DNA from: Thermoplasmata archaeon
Lineage (GTDB): Archaea; Thermoplasmatota; Thermoplasmata; Thermoplasmatales; GCA-001856825
Length of the DNA: 64,000 bases
Assembly (NCBI GenBank): GCA_021792255.1
Contig: JAJYUZ010000001.1
Span: 62,001-126,000 of the forward strand
Reading direction: 5' to 3'
Part shown: piece after piece, positions 56,000 through 64,000 of the stretch
Position numbering within the stretch: the first letter of the stretch is position 1
Layout of the letters: each line of letters begins with the position of its first letter
Notes under the pieces: model-generated
Database searches by the model: none
What the model was told of the DNA's origin: nothing
What the model saw: the letters and a program-made list of their open reading frames with translations, nothing else
Program-made: the position numbers and the translations under genes

Positions 56000-57256
56000 A
56001 TGAGCAGTTCATCTAAAAACTTATTCGAAAAGTTCACTTATGCCTCTCTAATCGTTAAGGGGCAGAGGCAAGCGTTAGAGCCTGGATTTGTCCCAGATCG
56101 GCTTCCGCACAGAGAAAAAGAAGCGGAACAACTCGCAGAGATAATTTCTCCTTCACTCAAGAATTTCAAACCATCCAATGTAATTATTTTCGGCAAACCT
56201 GGAGTAGGGAAGACTAGTGTGGTCAAGTTTGTCGAAGGCGAGATATACAAGGCAATGCAGTCAAGACTTGACGTAAGAATCAAACTTATCGACGTGAACT
56301 GCGGAGTCGTTGACAACCCCTACGGAGTCCTTTTGGCGGTCGGCGATGGTCTCCTAGAAACGTGGGAGGAAAAACTCCCATTTACCGGATGGCCACTGGA
56401 TAAACTTTACGCGACCGTGCTCGACAAAGTCAAGAACTTTGCTGGTATAGCGATCATAGTTCTGGACGAAATAGACAAGCTCGTGAAAAAGAGCGGAGAC
56501 TCAGTTCTCTATCAGCTTCTGAGGATAAACGAAGTGACAAAGGAAGGCAGAGTGTGCTTACTGGGCATAAGCAACGATCTACGGTTTACAGAATATTTGG
56601 ATCCAAGAGTCAAGAGCAGACTCATAGAGGAGACTATGGTTTTCAACCCCTACAATGCTTCCCAAATATATGACATACTTAGAGACAGATCTCTTTACGC
56701 CGGGATAGCGGACTCAATTGACGAGTCTGCCATGAAAACTTGTGCGGCGCTAGCGGCTCAGGAGCATGGAGATGCAAGAAGGGCGATAGATATGCTCAGA
56801 ATCGCGGTCGAATTGACAGAAAAGGGAAGCGAGAAGAGGATACTGGACGATACGATATATGAGGCCAAAAAGAAGCTGGAAAGGGATGTAGTAGTCGAGA
56901 CAGTCTCTACTCTACCGTTGCACAGCAAGTTAGTTCTCTTCTCAATTTCTCTCATCGACGAGATAAAGAGCGGAGGAAGTTCTACGATGGGAGAATTTTA
57001 TGACCTCTACGAAAAGATTGCTGACAGGATGGGACTCAGCAGTCTCACTCAGAGAAGAGTAGCGGACATAATAGGCGAATTGACGAATCTTGGTCTCGTA
57101 GATTCCAAAGTCCAGAGTTTTGGAAGGTATGGAAGGACCACAACAGCTACACTCAATTACAGTTCTTCTAAGATCAAGGATATCCTTCTCAGCGATGAAA
57201 TCTTGATGCAGCTCAAGGACGTTAAACCTTCACAGAAATCTCTGCCCGTTTCATAA
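56000..57256 (+). CDS. cdc6: Orc1/Cdc6 replication initiator (copy B, canonical)
   Basis: LPHREKEAEQLAEII; Walker A GKPGVGKTSV; Walker B IIVLDEIDKL; LLGISNDL; GDARRAIDMLRIAVELTEKG; C-terminal winged helix. Confidence 0.96.
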   Translation: MSSSSKNLFEKFTYASLIVKGQRQALEPGFVPDRLPHREKEAEQLAEIISPSLKNFKPSNVIIFGKPGVGKTSVVKFVEGEIYKAMQSRLDVRIKLIDVNCGVVDNPYGVLLAVGDGLLETWEEKLPFTGWPLDKLYATVLDKVKNFAGIAIIVLDEIDKLVKKSGDSVLYQLLRINEVTKEGRVCLLGISNDLRFTEYLDPRVKSRLIEETMVFNPYNASQIYDILRDRSLYAGIADSIDESAMKTCAALAAQEHGDARRAIDMLRIAVELTEKGSEKRILDDTIYEAKKKLERDVVVETVSTLPLHSKLVLFSISLIDEIKSGGSSTMGEFYDLYEKIADRMGLSSLTQRRVADIIGELTNLGLVDSKVQSFGRYGRTTTATLNYSSSKIKDILLSDEILMQLKDVKPSQKSLPVS

Positions 57257-57283
57257 ATCTATATATCTTTGGCATAATCGGGT

Positions 57284-57832
57284 ATGGTGAAGGCGAAGGC
57301 GATTCTGATAATAGGCATGCCTGGTTCCGGCAAGGACGAGTTCGCTATGGTCGCAAGGGAAATGGGCATCGAAGTAATCAACATGGGAGATATCGTAAGG
57401 GAGTTCACTTCCGGCACCGGAGTGAGCATATCGATGAGTGGTGAGATCGCCTCAAAGGAACGAAAGAATCATGGGATGGACATATGGGCCAAGCGAACGA
57501 TTGAAAAGGTAAAAAGCAACTTTGTAGTGGTGGAAGGCATAAGGAATGTCGAGGAGATAGTCAGATTTAGAAAGGACATGGAGATCGGCCTTGTGGTTGG
57601 GATATCATCTGGAAGGGACAATAGGTTCAGTCGTCTACTCAAGAGAGGAAGAGAGGACGATCCTAGAAACATAGACGAATTTTCTGTCAGGGAGAAAAGA
57701 GAACTGAACTGGGGGATAGGAGAAGCACTAGCGACTGCGGATCGCTATATATGTAACGACTCCACCATTCAAGAATTCAGAGAGAAAGTCAGAGAATTTC
57801 TCAAGGGACACATAGTTCAAGAAAGTTCTTAA
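57284..57832 (+). CDS. UPF0200-like P-loop nucleotide kinase
   Basis: ILIIGMPGSGKDEFAMVAREMGIEVINMGDIVRE; VVVEGIRNVEEI. Confidence 0.9.
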   Translation: MVKAKAILIIGMPGSGKDEFAMVAREMGIEVINMGDIVREFTSGTGVSISMSGEIASKERKNHGMDIWAKRTIEKVKSNFVVVEGIRNVEEIVRFRKDMEIGLVVGISSGRDNRFSRLLKRGREDDPRNIDEFSVREKRELNWGIGEALATADRYICNDSTIQEFREKVREFLKGHIVQESS

Positions 57833-58379
57833 AAATATTTTTCCCAAATTGGGTATGCTCAACCTCGGGATGAAATTGCAGAGCGTATCTCTTTTCGTAG
57901 GTATTTGCCATAGCCTGTACCTTACACGTCTCGGACGATGCGAGTAGCTGGAATCCAGGCGGGATGCTCTTAATTTCATCGTTATGACTCTCCCAGGCAA
58001 AGAACTTTTTAGGGACTCCCCTCAGTATAGAATTTTCTTCCGATATGGATATCTCCACTCTTCCAAATTCTGGGTGAATTGCTGGCATGACATTTGAACC
58101 GTAGTGCATTCCCATGAATTGTGCGCCTGCGCATATCCCAAGAATCGGAATCTTAAGCTTATCAAGATACTGGGCAGTTTTTCCCAGCCTGAAACTTTCA
58201 TATGCGATTGAAGGGGCTCCTCCTGAGAGAACGATGCCATCCGCATCGCTGATTTCATCTATTTCAGACTCGTTGCTCTTGATTTCACAATCAACCTCCA
58301 GATCCCGAAGAACTCGCCACTCTCTGTGCGTCCACTGACCACCATTGTCCATGACGTATATCTTCAAACTTTCTGCCAC
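57801..58379 (-). CDS. guaAA: GMP synthase glutaminase subunit
   Basis: IYVMDNGGQWTHREWRVLRDL; GIVLSGGAPSIAYES; ILGICAGAQFMG; ALQFHPEVEHTQFGK. Confidence 0.93.
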   Translation of the reverse strand: MAESLKIYVMDNGGQWTHREWRVLRDLEVDCEIKSNESEIDEISDADGIVLSGGAPSIAYESFRLGKTAQYLDKLKIPILGICAGAQFMGMHYGSNVMPAIHPEFGRVEISISEENSILRGVPKKFFAWESHNDEIKSIPPGFQLLASSETCKVQAMANTYEKRYALQFHPEVEHTQFGKNIFKNFLELCVP

Positions 58380-58380
58380 C

Positions 58381-59088
58381 TCATATCTTTCTGCTCATCA
58401 GCATGTCAATGTAGCTATTGATATGCTCAGCGAGCAACGGGTTGTCTGTAAAACCACACGCAGATAGATCAGGAGCTGCTATAAGCGCCCTTACCCCGTC
58501 AGAGACCATATCTGTTGCGATCAGGGAATTATTCCTGAAAACTCTCGTTCCCTGGGGTACCCGTTGGTTATCTGGGGCTACAATTGAAACGGAGACGTTT
58601 CTCGTGATTGCAGACTCGATCTCCTTTACTAGCTCCTGCCGAAGCTCCCTGAGCTTTGGTGTAGAAATCGAGGCAAACCTCTCAGCTGCGTTTAGGACTT
58701 CTTTCATCTTTTCAAGAACTCTCTCCTTTCCGTAAATTGTGTATATCAACTGCGGAAGGCCCTGTTGCGTAAGCAGTTCGCTCATATCGGTGAGCTTCTC
58801 GAAGAGAATATCTAGATTCTTGGAGAAATTTTTTCTGATTTCATAGACATTTTTTGCCTTGAAGACCTTGGGCCTTCCTTCCAAAGAGGTGATGAATCCT
58901 CTCTCCTCGAGTTTCTCCAGAACCTTATAAGTGGAAGTTCTCGGAATTTTAGCAGTCATAGCTATTGTATCCGGTGTGCTAGCACCCAATAGTATTAGCG
59001 CAAGGAACCCCCTTAACTCGTAGTCTGTCATTGCGAAACTCTCGAAGTATTTCGACACTTCCGAAAGTTCTTTTTCAAAATCTTCCAT
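58381..59088 (-). CDS. TrmB-family transcriptional regulator
   Basis: DYELRGFLALILLGASTPDTIAMTAKIPRTSTYKVLEKLEERGFI winged helix; PLD-like sensor C-domain. Confidence 0.88.
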   Translation of the reverse strand: MEDFEKELSEVSKYFESFAMTDYELRGFLALILLGASTPDTIAMTAKIPRTSTYKVLEKLEERGFITSLEGRPKVFKAKNVYEIRKNFSKNLDILFEKLTDMSELLTQQGLPQLIYTIYGKERVLEKMKEVLNAAERFASISTPKLRELRQELVKEIESAITRNVSVSIVAPDNQRVPQGTRVFRNNSLIATDMVSDGVRALIAAPDLSACGFTDNPLLAEHINSYIDMLMSRKI

Positions 59089-59135
59089 GGGTAATAATAA
59101 AAAAGGCTTTTATAATTTTTTTCACTACAAGGACG

Positions 59136-60047
59136 ATGAAATGTTCCTTATGCAATAATGATGCGGTGGTGTTCCTAAAGTACAGCGGGAGTCATCTGTG
59201 TGATAAACACTTCACCAAATTCTTTCAAAAGAGAGTGAACTTAGAGTTCAGGAACGAATTAAGAATTAAGAGACCTATTAAAATAGGAGTGGCCCTTTCA
59301 GGGGGAAAGGATAGTTCTGTTGCTCTTTATGAGACAGAAAGAGTATTTGGAAAGAGGAGAGATGTAAGCATCGTTGCGCTCACCATCGATGAGGGGATCA
59401 AATCTTACAGGCCAGAGACAATTCGAACCGCCGAATCCTTAACTAAGAAACTCGGTGTAGAACACCGGATCCTAAAGATAGAAGACAGTTTTGGAACAAG
59501 CATGGATTTGGTGTCCGAGGGCGGAAGGCTCTCTCCGTGCAGTTACTGTGGCGTTTTTCGGAGGAAATTGATTAACACTGCGGGGATAGAAGAAAACGTC
59601 GATTACATGGTCACTGGACTAAATCTGGATGATACTGCCCAATCAGTAATGATGAACATCGTCAGGGGAGATATCTCAAGGTTGAGCAGGATGGGCCCTC
59701 ACAGTCAGGTCAAGGGTGGGCTCGTTCCCAGGCTTCAACCACTGCGTAAGATCCCAGAGAAGGAAGTAATGCTCTATGCAATTTTACAGGGTATCGATTT
59801 CTCCCACTCAGTCTGCCCTTACGCTGATCAGGCAATTAGAAACGAATTCAGAGAGTCAATAGACAGGTGGGAGGAACGTTCTCCTGGGACAAAATACTCG
59901 ATTATCAATTCATTCGATAAGATAAGAGCCCTGATACCATCGGAGCAAGACATCAAGATAGGCAAGTGTAAAGTATGCGGATCTCCCACGCCCGGCGACG
60001 TATGTCAGAGTTGTTCCTTCGAAATGGAGATAAGAACATGGACGTGA
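59136..60047 (+). CDS. TtuA/Ncs6-family tRNA 2-thiolation PP-loop enzyme
   Basis: CxxC N-terminal ribbon; VALSGGKDSSVALY; SPCSYCGVFRR; C-terminal CKVCGSPTPGDVCQSC; start moved to the ATG at 59136. Confidence 0.92.
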   Translation: MKCSLCNNDAVVFLKYSGSHLCDKHFTKFFQKRVNLEFRNELRIKRPIKIGVALSGGKDSSVALYETERVFGKRRDVSIVALTIDEGIKSYRPETIRTAESLTKKLGVEHRILKIEDSFGTSMDLVSEGGRLSPCSYCGVFRRKLINTAGIEENVDYMVTGLNLDDTAQSVMMNIVRGDISRLSRMGPHSQVKGGLVPRLQPLRKIPEKEVMLYAILQGIDFSHSVCPYADQAIRNEFRESIDRWEERSPGTKYSIINSFDKIRALIPSEQDIKIGKCKVCGSPTPGDVCQSCSFEMEIRTWT

Positions 60048-60520
60048 CTTTAGGAATCATCGCACTCTTTTTGGCATTATTTGTAGGTTTTTTGGCTAGG
60101 TACCTTATCCTAACTAGCAGGAAGAAAAAGTCAAACTTTCTCTACAAGGACTTGAAGGTGATAACATCAGAGGGTACAAATCCCGGTTTGATGGTGTATT
60201 TGATTTCTATAGCAACTGCTATTATCGGTCCATTTTCCTATAGGCTATACCCTTTGAACGACCTGTCTTATATGCTTGCGAACGTAATTGCTGCACTATT
60301 CTTCGTAGTTTTCTATCCTCCTTACGCGCCCGTTACAGGGTTTGCGACCATAGACGTCGTGGAGAAGGATGGAGTCAAATTTTGCATAGTGGGTAAGGTA
60401 ATGAACAGGAAGTACAAGGTTCAGTCAATCTCCGAGCAACCCAAGTTCGAAATAGTCGTTGAGTTCAGAAGAAACAGGTTGATATTCGAGGTCACGGATC
60501 AGTCCTCTTCCCAGCGGTAA
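60038..60520 (+). CDS. Membrane protein of unknown function (DUF2101-like)
   Basis: N-terminal TM MDVTLGIIALFLALFVGFLARYLIL, TM pair then a soluble domain; start moved to ATG at 60038. Confidence 0.6.
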   Translation: MDVTLGIIALFLALFVGFLARYLILTSRKKKSNFLYKDLKVITSEGTNPGLMVYLISIATAIIGPFSYRLYPLNDLSYMLANVIAALFFVVFYPPYAPVTGFATIDVVEKDGVKFCIVGKVMNRKYKVQSISEQPKFEIVVEFRRNRLIFEVTDQSSSQR

Positions 60521-61142
60521 GTTTGGTGATTACCCTGACGGCCGAATTCATGTATTTTTCATCCATTATGTAAGTCACATCGTTGTAGAATGAAGCCACC
60601 TGGTAAACATTTATTCCGTTTACCGCGAGGATCGATGAGACGTAAGCCACATATCCTCGCAATTTTTCGATGATTAATGGTGAAATTACTACCAACTCAC
60701 CCAGATCATCCCTGAATGAGAGAATTTCCTCAGGTGGGAATTGTTTCCTAACCTCGGGGGTATTCTTCTTGTCAACAACAATAACTATTCCCTGACTTCC
60801 CTGGACTATTCTTATCTTTCCCCCAGAACCAAAGATCTCGCTGTAAATATTTGAGACCTTCTCAAAGTTGTCGGCTGAATTTCTAACGGTCAAATTCGTC
60901 ATCGAATAGAATGCCTCAATTCTCGACTCGTTTAAAGCTGATTTATAAGCGGACTCGAGTGATGGATTTCTCTCAGGATACCTCTTTATCGCGGCCAATA
61001 CTGCATTGAAATTTTGGGTCTTCAGTTGCTTCATCAAGTACATGGCGAGAGAAGAGTAATTGACTATCCCAGACTGGAGAGCATCCATTGCGCAAGGATT
61101 AGATGATAGATATTCAGAGACCCTCCTGCTAATTCTTTCCAT
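60492..61142 (-). CDS. Conserved archaeal protein with ACT-like C-terminal domain
   Basis: C-terminus GYVAYVSSILAVNGINVYQVASFYNDVTYIMDEKYMNSAVRVITKL is ACT-like. Confidence 0.6.
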   Translation of the reverse strand: MERISRRVSEYLSSNPCAMDALQSGIVNYSSLAMYLMKQLKTQNFNAVLAAIKRYPERNPSLESAYKSALNESRIEAFYSMTNLTVRNSADNFEKVSNIYSEIFGSGGKIRIVQGSQGIVIVVDKKNTPEVRKQFPPEEILSFRDDLGELVVISPLIIEKLRGYVAYVSSILAVNGINVYQVASFYNDVTYIMDEKYMNSAVRVITKLTAGKRTDP

Positions 61143-61286
61143 GATTGAAGATAAATTCCATCTTAAAAAGTTAGTTCTTCAGTCTCCTCGTCCTTCACCC
61201 GATCGTCAGAAAGGGTAAGTGATTAAGTAAAGGGCCCGGGTAAGCTGACCGTATAACTAAAATCGCTAAATTGAATTAAGATAACC

Positions 61287-61499
61287 ATGGTTGCCGAAGC
61301 AGACAAGAAGATAGTCCTACTTCACAATTTCGACAGGAACGACTATACAAGATTGCTGAATTTCCTCAAGTCGAGCGGGTTATCGAGTAAAACTATAGTT
61401 GCGGTTACAACCTCTGTAACCCTAGACTGGAAAGTGGCAGACCTCATCAAGGAACTCTTCCTCGAAGACGAAGCTCTGAGAGACCAGACAAAGGGCTAA
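61287..61499 (+). CDS. Small DUF3783-like protein
   Basis: MVAEADKKIVLLHNFDRNDYTRLLNFLKSSGLSSKTIVAVTTSVTLDWKVADLIKEL. Confidence 0.6.
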   Translation: MVAEADKKIVLLHNFDRNDYTRLLNFLKSSGLSSKTIVAVTTSVTLDWKVADLIKELFLEDEALRDQTKG

Positions 61500-62003
61500 T
61501 TAGAATTTCTTAAATTTAGGTCCACTCGTTCCGCAAACTGGGCATTTCTCTGGTGCTTTACCCATCACTGTATAGCCACACACCGGACATATGAAAATGT
61601 CGCTCTGTTCGATGTCTTTTTTAGCAGTTACGCTGTCGAGTGCCTTCCTGTATAGATCTTCGTGTATCTTTTCGGCCTCGAGGGCGTACTTGGTTGAGAC
61701 CTCTGCACCCCTTTCGTTCTGGAATTTTGCTACCTCGTTAAATACTGGATACATTTCGTTCACCTCATAGTGTTCTCCTTCGACTGCATCCTCCAGGTTC
61801 TCGGCCGTACTCTTGATCATCCCGAGGTTTCTATAGTGGTTGGTTGCATGGACAGTCTCTGCGAACGAAATCGCCTTGAATAGTTTCGAGACGTTCGGGT
61901 ACCCATTTTTGTCAGCGACCTCAGAATAAATAGAGTACTTCATTGCGGCTTTGCTTTCACCGCTAAAAGCCTCTTCTAAGTTATTTTTAGTCATTGACCT
62001 CAT
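61500..62003 (-). CDS. Rubrerythrin
   Basis: LEEAFSGESKAAMKYSIYSEVADKNGYPNVSKLFKAISFAETVHATNHYR; C-terminal rubredoxin-like CPVCGYTVMGKAPEKCPVCG. Confidence 0.96.
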   Translation of the reverse strand: MRSMTKNNLEEAFSGESKAAMKYSIYSEVADKNGYPNVSKLFKAISFAETVHATNHYRNLGMIKSTAENLEDAVEGEHYEVNEMYPVFNEVAKFQNERGAEVSTKYALEAEKIHEDLYRKALDSVTAKKDIEQSDIFICPVCGYTVMGKAPEKCPVCGTSGPKFKKF

Positions 62004-62213
62004 TTAAATCACTAGTTGATTACAAGGTGGTTAATTAGAGCTACTGATTCCTGAAAATTAGATCCGGTAGGCAATGCTCTTATTCCAACACGAATTATTG
62101 ATTGTGTACTCCATAAAGAATATAATGATTAGAGCTCATCGCAACTGTAGAGTGCCATTATTTTCACACAAAAGGGCCATCTCTTTCAATCTACACTCTT
62201 AGGAGGAAATATT

Positions 62214-63383
62214 TTGGGATACCTATTCAAAGCTACGTCAATAAATATTGCTAGAGCGATCTACGCGCTCAACTGGTTCGACATAGCACCCGGCCTTATC
62301 TACATCTCCAATGATCTTGGATTGAAATTTGTACAGCTCGGAATTGCGACCACTTTCTTCTACCTGGGCTTAGGTCCATTTCAGTTTGTCGGAGGCGCAC
62401 TAGCCTCGAGGATAGGTTCGAGAAAAGTCGCCTTCATTGGCCTTTTGCTATTAGGAATAGGTGCTATTTATTCGGCATATTCATTCAATCTCTTAGAGTT
62501 AGCCTTTGCAAGATTTATTGCTGGCTGCGGGTCTGCATTCTTCTTTTCCCCCGGATTATCCATTTTAAGGGACATATCGCCCCCTGAGTCATTCGGATTC
62601 CAAGTTGGAATATATAATGGAGCGTTCAGTTTGGGTGGCGGAGTGGGAGCGTTTGGATGGGTATTCGTGGACAGGGCTATAGGGTGGCAATCGGGGCTCG
62701 TACTCGGTGGGGTAATGATGATTGCAATTGCCATCGAGAATTTCATAGTGCTTAGAGGAGGCAAAGAGGTATTAGCAGAAACCACCGGATTTGCTACTAA
62801 AATGCTCTCTATTGTTAAGAATAAGTTCCTCTGGATGCTGGCTATTGGTACGATTGTTTCGACCTTTGTTGAGACAATCGGTGGCCAATTTTTGGTCTAT
62901 TTCGGAGAAAACTATCTCAAAATGTCTCCTTCAGAGTCTGGTTTCATAGATGGATTGTTCCTGATTATTGGTTTTGTCGGTGGACTCGTCGGAGGATACT
63001 TTCTTTCAAATCCCACCAGAAGGAGACCGTTTACCTATCTTATGCTTGTGATGAGCGGGCTGGCCTTCATGATAATACCGTTTTCAAAAAGCTTCATCTT
63101 ACTGACATTTGATGTTGCTGTCGCGGGATTTTCAGTCGTTTCAGGCTTCTCTGCACTGTACGTCTTTGCGACTCCACATGCACGAGACAAGGCAATGGTT
63201 CCCTTTGCTCTTTCGTTTGTCAACTTTATAGGGATTGCGATCGGCTCGATATCGCCTTTCACATTTACACTTCTGACAGACAAGATAGGACCCGCATATG
63301 GCTGGGTAATACTGGGGGCAATAGGTATTGCGCTGGTTCCTCTTCTGCTCATGGCGAAAAATCCGGAGGGGGTCAATACTTAA
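62214..63383 (+). CDS. MFS transporter
   Basis: Polytopic; RIGSRKVAFIGLLLLGIG; ARFIAGCGSAFFFSPGLSILRD; TTG start. Confidence 0.88.
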   Translation: MGYLFKATSINIARAIYALNWFDIAPGLIYISNDLGLKFVQLGIATTFFYLGLGPFQFVGGALASRIGSRKVAFIGLLLLGIGAIYSAYSFNLLELAFARFIAGCGSAFFFSPGLSILRDISPPESFGFQVGIYNGAFSLGGGVGAFGWVFVDRAIGWQSGLVLGGVMMIAIAIENFIVLRGGKEVLAETTGFATKMLSIVKNKFLWMLAIGTIVSTFVETIGGQFLVYFGENYLKMSPSESGFIDGLFLIIGFVGGLVGGYFLSNPTRRRPFTYLMLVMSGLAFMIIPFSKSFILLTFDVAVAGFSVVSGFSALYVFATPHARDKAMVPFALSFVNFIGIAIGSISPFTFTLLTDKIGPAYGWVILGAIGIALVPLLLMAKNPEGVNT

Positions 63384-63552
63384 GGGCTGTGCAGGTGTAT
63401 CATCCTCAAACCGAGGTGCAAAGTGACATGTCAGGTTTCATTTTTTGCATGAGCCTATAAGCTCAAGCACGAAGCATAAACCAAGAACTGCGTTCTGAAC
63501 TTCTAAAATTATTCACAAGGTTTTATTACCTTCTTTTTATAAGGATAAGCGA

Positions 63553-64000
63553 ATGTATAGGTTCGGGATTGCGGGCATTCCTCTTGGTTCTAAAGGCAGA
63601 ACGGTCAAAGATGCTGTTGAAAACACCTTCCAGCTAGGGTTGGACTATCTTGAAATTCAGCTGTTTAGAATAAGCACACAAGAACGAGAAATGCGGGATT
63701 TTGTAGGAACGAAACCAAAAGACCTCGATGAGATGCTCCTCGTTGATTTGCTAAGAAGTGACGATGAGGGGAAGTACAAATCTGTGGGCCTGAACACTGA
63801 AATCGAAGAGGATGATATAGGCACCGAACTCTTCTGGAGTATGGCAAGGGACTACAAAGAACTGAACCTCGCAAGAGATATCGCAAAGGAACTGGACGTT
63901 AAAATTTCTCTTCATACCCCATACTACGTGGATTTTTCAAACGAAGAAAGAATGGTCGTCGACTCGATTCAACACACGATATGGGGTGGAGTAATTGCTG
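63553..64000 (+). CDS. TIM-barrel endonuclease IV / sugar-phosphate isomerase-like protein, 3' truncated by window edge
   Basis: ATG ORF MYRFGIAGIPLGSKGRTVKDAVENTFQLGLDYLEIQLFR...LARDIAKELDVKISLHTPYYVDFSNEE runs to window end. Confidence 0.78.
   Translation, partial: MYRFGIAGIPLGSKGRTVKDAVENTFQLGLDYLEIQLFRISTQEREMRDFVGTKPKDLDEMLLVDLLRSDDEGKYKSVGLNTEIEEDDIGTELFWSMARDYKELNLARDIAKELDVKISLHTPYYVDFSNEERMVVDSIQHTIWGGVIA

Noticed and set aside
56380-56395. Third ORB-like site (ggccactggataa) inside cdc6
   Set aside because: Lacks the TCCAGTGGAA core and G-string; likely coincidental.
63440-63485. TGAGCctataaGCTCA hairpin as terminator or small RNA
   Set aside because: Only a 5-bp stem with no U-tract; too weak to call.
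1-64000. CRISPR array, rRNA operon, transposases or prophage
   Set aside because: No regularly spaced repeats, rRNA-like stretches, or transposase/integrase motifs were recognised by reading; gene content looks chromosomal.

Overview
This 64 kb window is gene-dense archaeal chromosome, probably Thermoplasmatales-like euryarchaeal. Support for that comes from TFB, Gar1, family-B DNA polymerase, Orc1/Cdc6, HerA, isopentenyl phosphate kinase with type-2 IPP isomerase, and a Ta0216-type radical SAM protein. Taxonomy is inference only. I see about 60 protein genes, three intron-less tRNAs (Lys-UUU, Val-GAC, Glu-CUC), no rRNA, no CRISPR array and no recognisable transposase. Main blocks are: (i) CTP synthase/Gar1/TFB and PolB; (ii) a compact Tad-like type IV pilus operon with two paralogous secretion ATPases flanking two separate TadB/C-like membrane proteins; (iii) a molybdenum hydroxylase (CoxMSL-type) cluster with accessory genes; (iv) Nre repair protein, Trm112, UbiE and UbiA; (v) a mevalonate-branch cluster (IPK, Fni); (vi) HerA and a two-gene AddAB-like nuclease/helicase module; (vii) a catabolic cluster (Gfo/Idh, MFS, M24, BKACE, SDR, SCP2); (viii) a replication-associated neighbourhood with two different Orc1/Cdc6 genes, two ORB-like repeats and a very divergent, truncated FtsZ-like protein. 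The best second-look targets are the FtsZ-like mini-protein, the ORB-like repeats/candidate origin, the archaeal AddAB-like pair and the dual-ATPase pilus operon. All assignments come from reading the sequence and family motifs; no database searches were run.
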